NCBI GenBank assembly: GCA_032122625.1
Contig: JAQBGG010000166.1
Coordinates: 1-8,832 of the forward strand
Direction: 5' to 3'
Length of the DNA stretch: 8,832 nucleotides
Source of the DNA: CAXMST01 sp032122625
GTDB taxonomy: Bacteria; Actinomycetota; Thermoleophilia; Solirubrobacterales; 70-9
The notes under the pieces were generated by a model that worked only from the letters and a program-made list of their open reading frames with translations, ran no database searches and had not been told where the DNA came from. Positions 1-6,022 of the stretch are shown here, piece after piece (position 1 is the stretch's first letter; every line of letters starts with the position of its first letter). Position numbers and translations under genes: made by a program.

Positions 1-550
1 ACCATCCGGCCGGCGGCTCGCGGGTGAAGGTGAGGAGCGCCTCATCTCCGAGTTGGTCGGCGTAGATCACATCCTCGGCCGAGCGCACCGAGTAGACCAG
101 GCGCATTCGCAGCTCGGGCATCGTGCGGCGCCGGTGCAGCAGCATCGCAATCAGCGGCACGACCCCCGAGCCGCCGCCGATCAGCAGCGCCGGCTCTTCG
201 CCGTGCCAGACGAAGTAGGACGCAAACGGACCGCGAACCTCGACCTGATCGCCCTCGACGAGCACGTCGTGGAAGTAGGGCGAGACCTCACCGTCGGCGA
301 GCCGGTCGATGGTCAGCTCGATCTCCCCCTCGTCCAGCGGCGAGGAGGCGATCGAGTAGGAGCGCTGGGTCCGGTAGCCGTCGGGAGCGGTGAGGCGCAC
401 GTCGTAGTGCTGTCCCGGGCAGTGGGGCATCCACATCGGCAGCTCGAGCCGAAACGACTTGACCTGTGGCGTCTCCACTCTGATCGAGGTCACGGTCGCG
501 ATCTGCCAGCGGCCCGGGGCACGCTGGGTGACTGGCGTCAGTCCGTCCAA
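1..550 (-). CDS. Ferredoxin reductase-type FAD/NAD(P)-binding oxidoreductase (partial, C-terminus off the window)
   Basis: This is an electron-transfer flavoprotein that likely passes electrons between NAD(P)H and a partner protein. The visible 183 residues show the ferredoxin-NADP reductase fold in order: a beta-barrel FAD domain with the flavin motif RSYSIAS at residues 63-69, then the start of the nucleotide-binding domain with the glycine-rich GGGSGVVPL at 125-133 and the typical YSVRSAEDVIY strand at 153-163. The C-terminal part, where a CGP motif would be expected, lies beyond base 1. I chose the TTG start at 550 because a perfect AGGAGG lies seven bases upstream (558-563) and the resulting N-terminus leads directly into the barrel. 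The gene overlaps the end of the molybdoenzyme gene by 13 bases, which implies translational coupling and a shared redox job. No iron-sulfur domain is visible in the part present. The fold is sure; substrate and partner are inferred. Confidence 0.88.
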   Translation of the reverse strand, partial: MDGLTPVTQRAPGRWQIATVTSIRVETPQVKSFRLELPMWMPHCPGQHYDVRLTAPDGYRTQRSYSIASSPLDEGEIELTIDRLADGEVSPYFHDVLVEGDQVEVRGPFASYFVWHGEEPALLIGGGSGVVPLIAMLLHRRRTMPELRMRLVYSVRSAEDVIYADQLGDEALLTFTREPPAGW

Positions 551-1155
551 TAGCGCTCCTCCTTCCAGGGGTCGCCACGGTTGTGGTAGCCGTTTGCTTC
601 CCAGAAGCCGGGCTCATCGTGGTCCATCACCCGCAGCCCGGCGATCCACTTGGCGCTCTTCCAGAAGTAGAGGTGGGGTACCAGCAGCCGGGCCGGGCCG
701 CCATGGTCGCGTGAGAGCGGCTCGCCCTCGTGCTCGGTGACGATCCAGGCCTGACCGTCGCTCAGGTCCTCAATCATCAGGTTGGTCGTATATCCGCCGT
801 GGGAGTAGGCCATCGCGTAGGCCGCCAGCGGCTCGACGGCGTCGAGCAGCGTGTCCATCGCGACGCCGCGGAAGCTCGTGTCGAGCTTCGACCAGCTGGT
901 CACGCAGTGGATGTCGCAGGGGACGTCCTCGAAGTCCAGCGCCTGCAGCTCCTCCCAGCTCCACTCGCGCTCTTCCGCCACCATGCCGTCGATCCGCAGG
1001 CTCCATTCGCCGGGGACGGTCCCGACCTGCGGCGTCGGGCCGGCGGTCAGGACCGGGAAGTCGTGCTCGAGGTGCTGTCCAGGCGGTATCCGGTCGGCGA
1101 GTTCCTCCGGCTCCCGCGGCCGCCCCCCGAATCCGCGCGAGATGAAGTCGGTCAC
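538..1155 (-). CDS. Sulfite oxidase-type molybdopterin-dependent oxidoreductase
   Basis: This 205-residue protein is a molybdenum-cofactor enzyme of the sulfite oxidase/MsrP fold (oxidoreductase molybdopterin-binding domain). The diagnostic stretch is at residues 80-92 (CDIHCVTSWSKLD), where Cys84 is the expected molybdenum ligand. Further family features are HGGPARLLVP at 151-160, the following YFWKSAKWI, and a C-terminal GFWE..GYH..GDPW segment at 183-197. There is no twin-arginine signal peptide, no heme domain and no membrane segment, so it is a short cytoplasmic form consisting of the cofactor domain alone. Translation starts at GTG; AGGGAG lies seven bases upstream. It lies 33 bases after the GerW-family gene and overlaps the reductase gene, so the flavoprotein is its likely electron partner. 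The substrate (sulfite, a sulfoxide or something else) cannot be told from sequence. Family call is firm. Confidence 0.92.
   Translation of the reverse strand: MTDFISRGFGGRPREPEELADRIPPGQHLEHDFPVLTAGPTPQVGTVPGEWSLRIDGMVAEEREWSWEELQALDFEDVPCDIHCVTSWSKLDTSFRGVAMDTLLDAVEPLAAYAMAYSHGGYTTNLMIEDLSDGQAWIVTEHEGEPLSRDHGGPARLLVPHLYFWKSAKWIAGLRVMDHDEPGFWEANGYHNRGDPWKEERYWTD
558..563 (-). promoter_or_regulatory. Strong Shine-Dalgarno AGGAGG that sets a TTG start
   Basis: On the minus strand AGGAGG is followed by seven bases and TTG (550-548). It lies inside the last codons of the molybdoenzyme gene. No ATG or GTG in the reductase frame is as well placed: the GTG at codon 20 has no such site and would cut into the first barrel strand. 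Confidence 0.7.
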
Positions 1156-1188
1156 GTGCTCTCTCCCTGGCTCATGCCGCCGCCCCGG

Positions 1189-1557
1189 TCACCGCCTCCG
1201 CGCCAGCGCTGCGAGAAGCAGCAAAGCGGCGGCGACGATGAGTTGGCTGCCGATAATCACGCGGGTCCGGTCGATAACCGGCTCCCAACGCACCGCGCCG
1301 CCGCTGATTACATAGGCGCCAACCGGTCGCCCGGCCAGTCCGTAGCCGGTGCCGCCCCCGACTCCCTCCTCGCCGCCTCCGCCTCCGCCGCCGCCGCCGC
1401 CGCGAACCGCGGCGGCCGGCACGAGCGTCACGCCGTCCCGTTCGACCGGATCGCCGTAGACGCGCCGCGCGGTGATCGCATCGCGTCCCCGCTCGACGGC
1501 TGCCAAGACCGAGCCGAGGGCCGTTCCGTCGTCTGGGGTGTCGGGTGAGGTCGTCAT
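1189..1557 (-). CDS. GerW/YtfJ-family protein with C-terminal membrane anchor
   Basis: This 122-residue protein matches the GerW (YtfJ) family, named for a Bacillus spore germination protein but present in many bacteria that do not make endospores. Visible hallmarks are an N-terminal helix (residues 14-31), the strand DGVTLVPAAAV at 41-51, a long glycine-rich segment at 53-73 including ten glycines in a row, and the closing PVGAYVISGGAVRWEPV at 78-94. A hydrophobic stretch at about 100-118 followed by three arginines looks like a membrane helix with a positive inside end. The ATG start has GAAGGG at a rather long spacing upstream. It is the first gene of the minus-strand operon with the molybdoenzyme and reductase. 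Its biochemical role is not known; the spore label should not be taken as function here. Confidence 0.82.
   Translation of the reverse strand: MTTSPDTPDDGTALGSVLAAVERGRDAITARRVYGDPVERDGVTLVPAAAVRGGGGGGGGGGEEGVGGGTGYGLAGRPVGAYVISGGAVRWEPVIDRTRVIIGSQLIVAAALLLLAALARRR
1372..1401. repeat. GCC-type trinucleotide run encoding ten glycines
   Basis: Ten consecutive triplets on the plus strand read GCC or TCC (only two are TCC). On the minus strand they encode residues 53-62 of the GerW-family protein, all glycine, as GGC or GGA. Such a run can gain or lose whole triplets by polymerase slippage without shifting the frame. Confidence 0.85.
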
Positions 1558-1764
1558 CTCGAGTGGATCCCTTCGTTAGCGACCACGCACGGTCACGCAG
1601 CCCGCAGAAACAGGCTCACTCTATTGGGACCGAGGTCGACGGCCGGACCTGATCGCCCGAGGAGCCTTAAGCTGGACGTCAAGCCGGCAGCGCGGCCGCC
1701 GAACAGGCTTGCATTCTTTTTGAGGCCGATCCACTGCGGCACCGCGGACCGAGGAGAACCGATC
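1558..1764. other. Divergent intergenic region between the GerW-family operon and the secreted propeller gene
   Basis: These 207 bases must hold the promoters of both neighbouring units. An eight-base direct repeat AACAGGCT occurs at 1609-1616 and 1702-1709. A plus-strand TAAGCT at 1667-1672 and a minus-strand TAGAGT near 1617-1622 fit a loose -10 pattern (TANNNT), but neither has a recognisable -35 partner. The region is less GC-rich just before the propeller gene (a run of five T at about 1717-1721). I see no RNA gene or small ORF with support. Confidence 0.4.
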
Positions 1765-3459
1765 ATGAAGTGCACCGCCTCACGTGTGCGGCTTCTCAGC
1801 CAGAGAGCAGGGTTGATCACCGCCGGCATCGCGACCGGTCTGGTGCTCCTGCCCGCAGCCGGCGAGGCGCGTGAGTGCAAGCAGCCACGTGGCCAGCAGG
1901 AGCCGCCCTGCAACCCCTACCTGGCGGAGTCCCCGTGGGGCGCCTCGCACCGTGGCAGCTACGCGCAGGGCTCCTCGTCCTTCCGGGGCCTCGAGAGCGA
2001 CAAGATCACGACCCAGCACATCGCCGTCCCGGGGCTTCCGATCACGATGGACTTCAGCGGCCGCTACGACGACGGCGGGCGCGTCGCCTGGGGCTCACTC
2101 GTCGACAGCACCGACGCCCAGGGCCTGTTCAAGGTTGACGTCGAGAGCGGTGAGCTGATCGACCTCTACATCCCGGCGGACCGGGAGCAGCCCCCGCCGC
2201 CCGCCGGCCAGGGTGGGATCACCGGGGCCTACAACATCCTCGATCGCAACGGCCGCTTCTACGTCCCCCGCGAGCGCTGGATCGACGTCTACACCGATGC
2301 CGTCAAGGGCGACTCCTCCTCCGAGATCAAGCTGCGCAAACGCTTCATGCTGCCGGACAGCTTCTTTTGTGGCGCCACCGACAGATTGGTCGGCGCGACC
2401 ATGACCTACGACGGCTACATCGCCCTTGCGAGCGAGCGCGGGGCGGTCGGGACGATCCCCCGGCAGCCGAAGCAGATGCGCGACTCCAAGCTCCGCGGGG
2501 TCAACGTCAACGAGGGCCGCTGCGGCGCGTCCGAAGGCGAGTTGGAGACGGTCTCCAACAGCATCGCCGCCGACGAGCGCGGCGGGATCTACCTGGTGAC
2601 CTCGAAGAAGATGCGCCGCTTTGACCACGACGCCGCCAAGAACCGGCTGCGTAGTAGGTGGAGCGCCCGCTACAACGCCGGATCCGACGCCTCCGAGATC
2701 CGGCTCGGCACCGGATCGGGCTCGACTCCGTCGCTGATGGGAACCGGTCCCGGGCAGGATAAGTTCGTCGTGATCACCGACGGCCAGGACCTGATGCACG
2801 CTGACCTCTTCTGGCGTAATGGGGTCCCCAGCGACTGGAAGGGGCTCGGCCGTGACCGCTCACGTCGGCTGGCCTGCGAGTACCCGGTGCGCTTCGGAGA
2901 TCCCGATGCCGTCACCTCGCTCTCCGAGCAGTCGGTCGCGGTCCGCGGCTACGGCACGCTCCACGTCAACAACGCCCTCGACTACGACTTCGAAGACGGT
3001 CTGCCCCCGATTCTTCTAAACGCGCTCGCAGCGCTGCGCGGCGGCGATCCGGCGGCGGCGCCGCGGGGGGCTGAGCGAATCGACTGGAACCCAAGAACGC
3101 GCAGATGCAGCTCGGTCTGGGCGAACCCGAAGGTCTCGATCCCGAACGGCATCCCCTCAATCAGCCAACGCTCAGGTCTCGCCTACGGGATCAGTCAGAG
3201 TCGGGGTGTCTGGGGCGCGCGTGGGTTGAACTGGAAGAACGGGCGCTCTGAGTTCTTCGCCTCCCCGATCGACCAGCACTGCTCGGAGGAGATGCTCGGC
3301 TTCCTCGAGGCGGCCGGGGCTCTTGCTTTCCTACAGCCGACGCTCGACGAGCTCCCCAACAGTTGCGAGAACTCGACCTACGCGGCGACCGAGGTTGGCC
3401 CGGGCAAGACGATCTGGACCGGCACCTTCTATGGCTTGACGATTTATCGGCCGAAGTAG
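1765..3459 (+). CDS. Secreted protein of unknown function, probable beta-propeller
   Basis: This is a 564-residue exported protein. The N-terminus has basic residues (RVRLLSQR), a hydrophobic core at about 15-30 and a likely signal peptidase site after AGEA near residue 35; there is no lipobox. I prefer the ATG at 1765 over in-frame starts further upstream because AGGAG lies eight bases before it and the signal peptide begins there. The mature part opens with a Cys-rich segment and the motif NPYLAESPW..SHR..YAQGSS (about 50-70), followed by repeated short strands with Asp/Gly turns, for example FSGRYDDGGRVAWGSL (97-112), ILDRNGRFYVPRE (158-170) and SIAADERGGIYLVTSKKMRRFD (266-287). These look like propeller blades of the SMP-30 or NHL kind. 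Several cysteines could form disulfides. I recognise no catalytic motif. It stands alone in its orientation, 40 bases before the cupin gene, with two small hairpins between them (3459-3471 and 3472-3485). Confidence 0.8.
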   Translation: MKCTASRVRLLSQRAGLITAGIATGLVLLPAAGEARECKQPRGQQEPPCNPYLAESPWGASHRGSYAQGSSSFRGLESDKITTQHIAVPGLPITMDFSGRYDDGGRVAWGSLVDSTDAQGLFKVDVESGELIDLYIPADREQPPPPAGQGGITGAYNILDRNGRFYVPRERWIDVYTDAVKGDSSSEIKLRKRFMLPDSFFCGATDRLVGATMTYDGYIALASERGAVGTIPRQPKQMRDSKLRGVNVNEGRCGASEGELETVSNSIAADERGGIYLVTSKKMRRFDHDAAKNRLRSRWSARYNAGSDASEIRLGTGSGSTPSLMGTGPGQDKFVVITDGQDLMHADLFWRNGVPSDWKGLGRDRSRRLACEYPVRFGDPDAVTSLSEQSVAVRGYGTLHVNNALDYDFEDGLPPILLNALAALRGGDPAAAPRGAERIDWNPRTRRCSSVWANPKVSIPNGIPSISQRSGLAYGISQSRGVWGARGLNWKNGRSEFFASPIDQHCSEEMLGFLEAAGALAFLQPTLDELPNSCENSTYAATEVGPGKTIWTGTFYGLTIYRPK

Positions 3460-3486
3460 CGCTGGCTGCGCCGGCCTGATGGCCGC

Positions 3487-3492
3487 GAGGAG
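3487..3492 (+). promoter_or_regulatory. Shine-Dalgarno GAGGAG that sets a TTG start for the cupin gene
   Basis: GAGGAG is followed by seven bases and TTG at 3500, in frame with the cupin. The upstream in-frame ATG at 3479 has no ribosome site and sits in the loop of a small CGGCC-TGAT-GGCCG hairpin (3472-3485). The downstream ATG at 3530 has only a poor GGGA twelve or so bases before it. Confidence 0.6.
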
Positions 3493-3499
3493 CTCCAAG

Positions 3500-4042
3500 T
3501 TGACCCGCTCAACCTGGGATACTCGGCCGATGGAGCGAGATCGCCAGATCGTTGACGCCGAAGGTGTCCCCACCGCCGCCCTGCCCGCCGGTGTCACCTT
3601 TCGTGAAGCCGTCACCCACGCCGATGGACGCGGCTCGGTTTGCGAGATGTTCGACCCGCGCTGGGCGTGGCATGACGATGAACTGCTGTTCGTTTACATG
3701 TTCACCGTCCGCCCGGGGGCGATGAAGGGCTGGGGGATGCACAAGCGGCATGAGGACCGCTACTTCATCCAGTTCGGGGAACTCGAGGTCGTGCTCTACG
3801 ACGGCCGCGAGGATTCCGAGACCCACGGCCTTGTCTCAACCGTGATGCTGACCGAGCACCATCGTCGCCTGATGAACATCCCGGCCGGCGTCTGGCATGC
3901 GAACCGCAACGTCGGAGCGCGCGATGCGGTCGTCGTCAACTTCCCGACGATTCCCTACGACCACGCCGATCCGGACAAGTACCGGTTGCCCCTCGATACC
4001 GAGGAGATTCCCTACACCTGGGACGACCTGCGCGGTTGGTGA
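3500..4042 (+). CDS. RmlC-like cupin, dTDP-4-dehydrorhamnose 3,5-epimerase-related protein
   Basis: This is a 180-residue single-domain cupin resembling sugar-nucleotide 3,5-epimerases (RmlC/RfbC relatives). Seen in the sequence, numbered from the TTG start: a beta strand LLFVYMFTVRPGAMKGWGMH (62-81), then HKRHEDRYFIQFGELEVVLYDGRE (81-104) as the first cupin core, IPAGVWHANRN (127-137) as the second core with its histidine, and NFPTIPYDHADPDKYRLPLDTEEIPYTW (148-174), which matches the usual RmlC C-terminal layout. I cannot map the RmlC catalytic His/Asp pair with confidence, so it could be an isomerase, a related sugar-modifying cupin or a non-catalytic one. The start choice rests on GAGGAG seven bases before TTG; ATG at 3530 remains possible. 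Its stop overlaps the glycosyltransferase start, so the two are coupled and probably act in one glycan pathway. Confidence 0.82.
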   Translation: MTRSTWDTRPMERDRQIVDAEGVPTAALPAGVTFREAVTHADGRGSVCEMFDPRWAWHDDELLFVYMFTVRPGAMKGWGMHKRHEDRYFIQFGELEVVLYDGREDSETHGLVSTVMLTEHHRRLMNIPAGVWHANRNVGARDAVVVNFPTIPYDHADPDKYRLPLDTEEIPYTWDDLRGW

Positions 4043-5100
4043 CGGCGGCGCGTCGCCCAGTGGTCTCGATCGTCGTCACGGTGATGCGTGACGTCGCCCG
4101 CCTCCGCCGCTGCCTCGATGCGATCGCTGCGGCTGCCACCGGCATCGAGCACGAGCTCGTCCTCGCCCTCAGCGGTGCCGACGACGAGGTGCTCGCGTTC
4201 GCGCGCGAGGGCGATCACGGCGCGCGGGTTGTCGGCTCGCGGGTCAACCTCGGCTTCGCCGGTGCTCTCAACCTCGGCCGCCGGCATGCCCTCGGCCGGT
4301 ATCTCGCGATCGTGCAGGACGACGCGCGCGTCGGGGAGGGCTGGCCGAGCGGGCTGCTCAAGGCTCTCGAAGCGCACCCCGGCGCCGGACTGGCCGGCGC
4401 ACGGGTCGTCTCTTCCGAGCGAGCCGTCGACTTTTGCGGGGCTCTGCTCGACGCCGCCCTGGAGCCGCTGCTCGTCCCTGGTGGCGCGGTCGGCGGGCCC
4501 GTCGCCGTCGACTACTGCTCGTCCGCTGCCGTCGTCGTGCGCGCTGAAGCATGGGACGCCGCCGGCGGCGCCGACGAGGAGCTCTTTCCAGCGGGTTGCG
4601 TCGACATCGATCTGGCGATGAGGATGCGTCGGGCCGGCTGGGACGTGATCGCAGTGCCGGACGTGATCGTCGATCATCCGACGGGAGCGAGCAGCGGCCA
4701 CGGCTGGCGCCTGTGGACCGCACGGCGCAACCGTGATCGCTGCCTGGAGATCTGGGCGGACGAGCTCGCCGGGCACGAGCAGCCGGGGGCTTCCGAGGGC
4801 CGGTTGGACCGTGGCCTCGCCCGAGCAGCGACTCGCAGCGCCGCGCTCGCCGCTCGCCGCTGGCCTGAGGCCGCGCCTGAGGCCCCGGATGACCCGGCGC
4901 AGGCCGAGCGGGCGAGCCGCCGCGAGCTGGCTCTGCTTCGTGACTACGTGGCCTTCGCCGACGCCGAGCTCGAGGCTGCGCGGGCCGAGGCGAGGACGAC
5001 GGCCCACCGGCTCGACGCCCTCCATGAGGAGGCGGCGCGGGGCGCACGCGCATTTGAGAAACGGATCAGGGCGCTCGAGCGCAGCGGGCGAAGCGATTAG
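4039..5100 (+). CDS. Family 2 (GT-A) glycosyltransferase with C-terminal coiled coil
   Basis: This 353-residue enzyme likely moves a sugar from a nucleotide donor to a surface glycan or lipid acceptor on the inner face of the membrane. GT2 features run in order: PVVSIVVTVMRD (7-18) as the first nucleotide-binding strand, NLGFAGALNLG (70-80), the DXD-like metal site IVQDDA (91-96), a SSAAVVVRAEAWDAAGG segment (161-177), and VDIDLAMRMRRAGW (188-201), where the usual ED-type catalytic element appears as VDID and keeps its aspartates. No membrane helix is seen. Beyond about residue 235 the protein leaves the GT fold; 287-348 is Ala/Glu/Arg-rich and probably a coiled coil. Start is GTG within GTGA, a four-base overlap with the cupin stop; the TTG just before is an alternative. 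The DivIVA-like gene follows after nine bases. Family certain; donor and acceptor unknown. Confidence 0.9.
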   Translation: MTAARRPVVSIVVTVMRDVARLRRCLDAIAAAATGIEHELVLALSGADDEVLAFAREGDHGARVVGSRVNLGFAGALNLGRRHALGRYLAIVQDDARVGEGWPSGLLKALEAHPGAGLAGARVVSSERAVDFCGALLDAALEPLLVPGGAVGGPVAVDYCSSAAVVVRAEAWDAAGGADEELFPAGCVDIDLAMRMRRAGWDVIAVPDVIVDHPTGASSGHGWRLWTARRNRDRCLEIWADELAGHEQPGASEGRLDRGLARAATRSAALAARRWPEAAPEAPDDPAQAERASRRELALLRDYVAFADAELEAARAEARTTAHRLDALHEEAARGARAFEKRIRALERSGRSD

Positions 5101-5103
5101 CCT
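5098..5103 (+). promoter_or_regulatory. Candidate leaderless -10 element (TAGCCT) for the DivIVA-like gene
   Basis: TAGCCT fits the actinobacterial -10 consensus TANNNT and ends six bases before the ATG at 5110, so transcription would begin at or next to the start codon. The gene has no Shine-Dalgarno sequence, which agrees with a leaderless transcript. No convincing -35 was found. The element overlaps the glycosyltransferase stop codon. Confidence 0.45.
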
Positions 5104-5109
5104 GTCGCT

Positions 5110-5982
5110 ATGGATTCAGATCAGACAAACGAGATCGATCGGCCGCGAATAGCCACCAGGATGTGGGGCTATGACCGCCTGGAGGTCGATGCGCTGCTGA
5201 CGGAGCTCCGGGGCCGGCTGGCGGAGAGCGAGCGGGTCGTCGCAGAAGCGCTTCCGGGAGTCGTTGAGCTGAGCGGCGTCGGGGAGAAGGTCGAGGAGAT
5301 CCTTTCTCAAGCCCGCGAAGCGGCCGAGATTGCAGGCCGTGAGGCGTCAGAGCGGGCGGCCCAGCTCAGCCGTGCGGCGGAGGAGGAGGCCGAGCAGCTG
5401 CGCCGCGAGGCCGAAGAGCATGTGACGAGCACCCGTGCTGCCGCCGACCAGTACGACGCGGGCGTTCGTGCCGAGGCCGACAAGGCGGCGACCGAGCGGA
5501 GCGAAGCCGCGCGACTCGAGGCCGAGGCCGCCGTTGCCGCGGCGGAGGAGGCGGCCGAGCAGATTCTCGGTGACGCCCGGGCCGAGCAGGCGCGGGTCGA
5601 GGCATCGATCGAGGAGTTGCGGGGGCGCCGCGCCGCGGTAATCGCTGAGATCGAGGCAATCCGCGGCAGCCTTGGCTCGATGGTCGGGGCCGCCGAGCAG
5701 GGCACGATTGAGTTCCTCGGACCGGAGGAGAGCGCGGCCGGCGGCGAGGATGCCGAGACGCAGTTGCTCGACTCCGAGGTCGAGAGTGACGAGCTTGCCT
5801 ACTACGACGAGGGTGACACCGACTCCCGCGAGTGGGTGGCGGCCGAGGACGCCGACGCGGCCGAGGCGGAGGACGATTCGAGCTACGAGGATTTCGAGCC
5901 GGAGCGCGGCAATGATTCCCCCGTGTTCTCGCCGCCCGAGGGCGACACCGAGGAGAGCCCGATCAGGGCCGAGGACCTCTGA
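5110..5982 (+). CDS. DivIVA-like coiled-coil protein with acidic C-terminal tail
   Basis: This 290-residue protein has three parts. Residues 13-36 (RIATRMWGYDRLEVDALLTEL and on) resemble the DivIVA N-terminal lipid-binding motif, in which a GYD..EVD sequence precedes the first coil. Residues about 57-190 are heptad-rich Ala/Glu/Arg sequence predicted to be a long coiled coil, similar in texture to DivIVA/Wag31 and ATP synthase b-type stalks. Residues 202-290 are strongly acidic and probably disordered, with little hydrophobic content. DivIVA proteins gather at negatively curved membrane and recruit cell-wall enzymes; a scaffold role is inferred here. It is shorter in its N-domain than classic Wag31 and could be a paralogue rather than the main DivIVA. 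It lies nine bases after the glycosyltransferase. ATG at 5161 is an alternative start but would remove part of the motif's lead-in. Confidence 0.72.
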   Translation: MDSDQTNEIDRPRIATRMWGYDRLEVDALLTELRGRLAESERVVAEALPGVVELSGVGEKVEEILSQAREAAEIAGREASERAAQLSRAAEEEAEQLRREAEEHVTSTRAAADQYDAGVRAEADKAATERSEAARLEAEAAVAAAEEAAEQILGDARAEQARVEASIEELRGRRAAVIAEIEAIRGSLGSMVGAAEQGTIEFLGPEESAAGGEDAETQLLDSEVESDELAYYDEGDTDSREWVAAEDADAAEAEDDSSYEDFEPERGNDSPVFSPPEGDTEESPIRAEDL

Positions 5983-5992
5983 AGGCCTTTGA

Positions 5993-6005
5993 GCCCCCGC
6001 GGGGC
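5993..6005. terminator. Short GC hairpin between convergent genes, possible bidirectional terminator
   Basis: GCCCC-CGC-GGGGC forms a five-base-pair stem with a three-base loop within the 40-base gap between the DivIVA-like stop and the stop of the opposing secreted-protein gene. There is no T run on either side (only TTT before it on the plus strand), so it would be a weak intrinsic terminator at best. Position is the main support. Confidence 0.35.
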
Positions 6006-6022
6006 AGCCCGCTCGCAGGGTC

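Noticed and set aside
53..553. Plus-strand open frame of 166 codons at the left edge
   Set aside because: It is the shadow of the minus-strand reductase, whose FAD and NAD motifs are clear.
730..1548. Plus-strand open frame of 272 codons across the molybdoenzyme and GerW-family genes
   Set aside because: The opposite strand encodes intact families with diagnostic motifs; this frame shows only low-complexity, Arg/Ala/Pro-rich sequence.
1765..3459. Quinoprotein or gluconolactonase identity for the propeller protein
   Set aside because: I could not see PQQ-type tryptophan-docking repeats or the SMP-30 metal ligands clearly enough to name an enzyme.
3500..3526. TTGACC at 3500-3505 with GATACT at about 3518-3523 as a promoter before the cupin
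   Set aside because: The spacing is 12 bases, far from the usual 16-18, and TTG here is better explained as the start codon.
4012..5025. Minus-strand open frame of 337 codons opposite the glycosyltransferase gene
   Set aside because: The plus strand carries a complete GT2 domain and the coupling GTGA; the antisense product resembles nothing.
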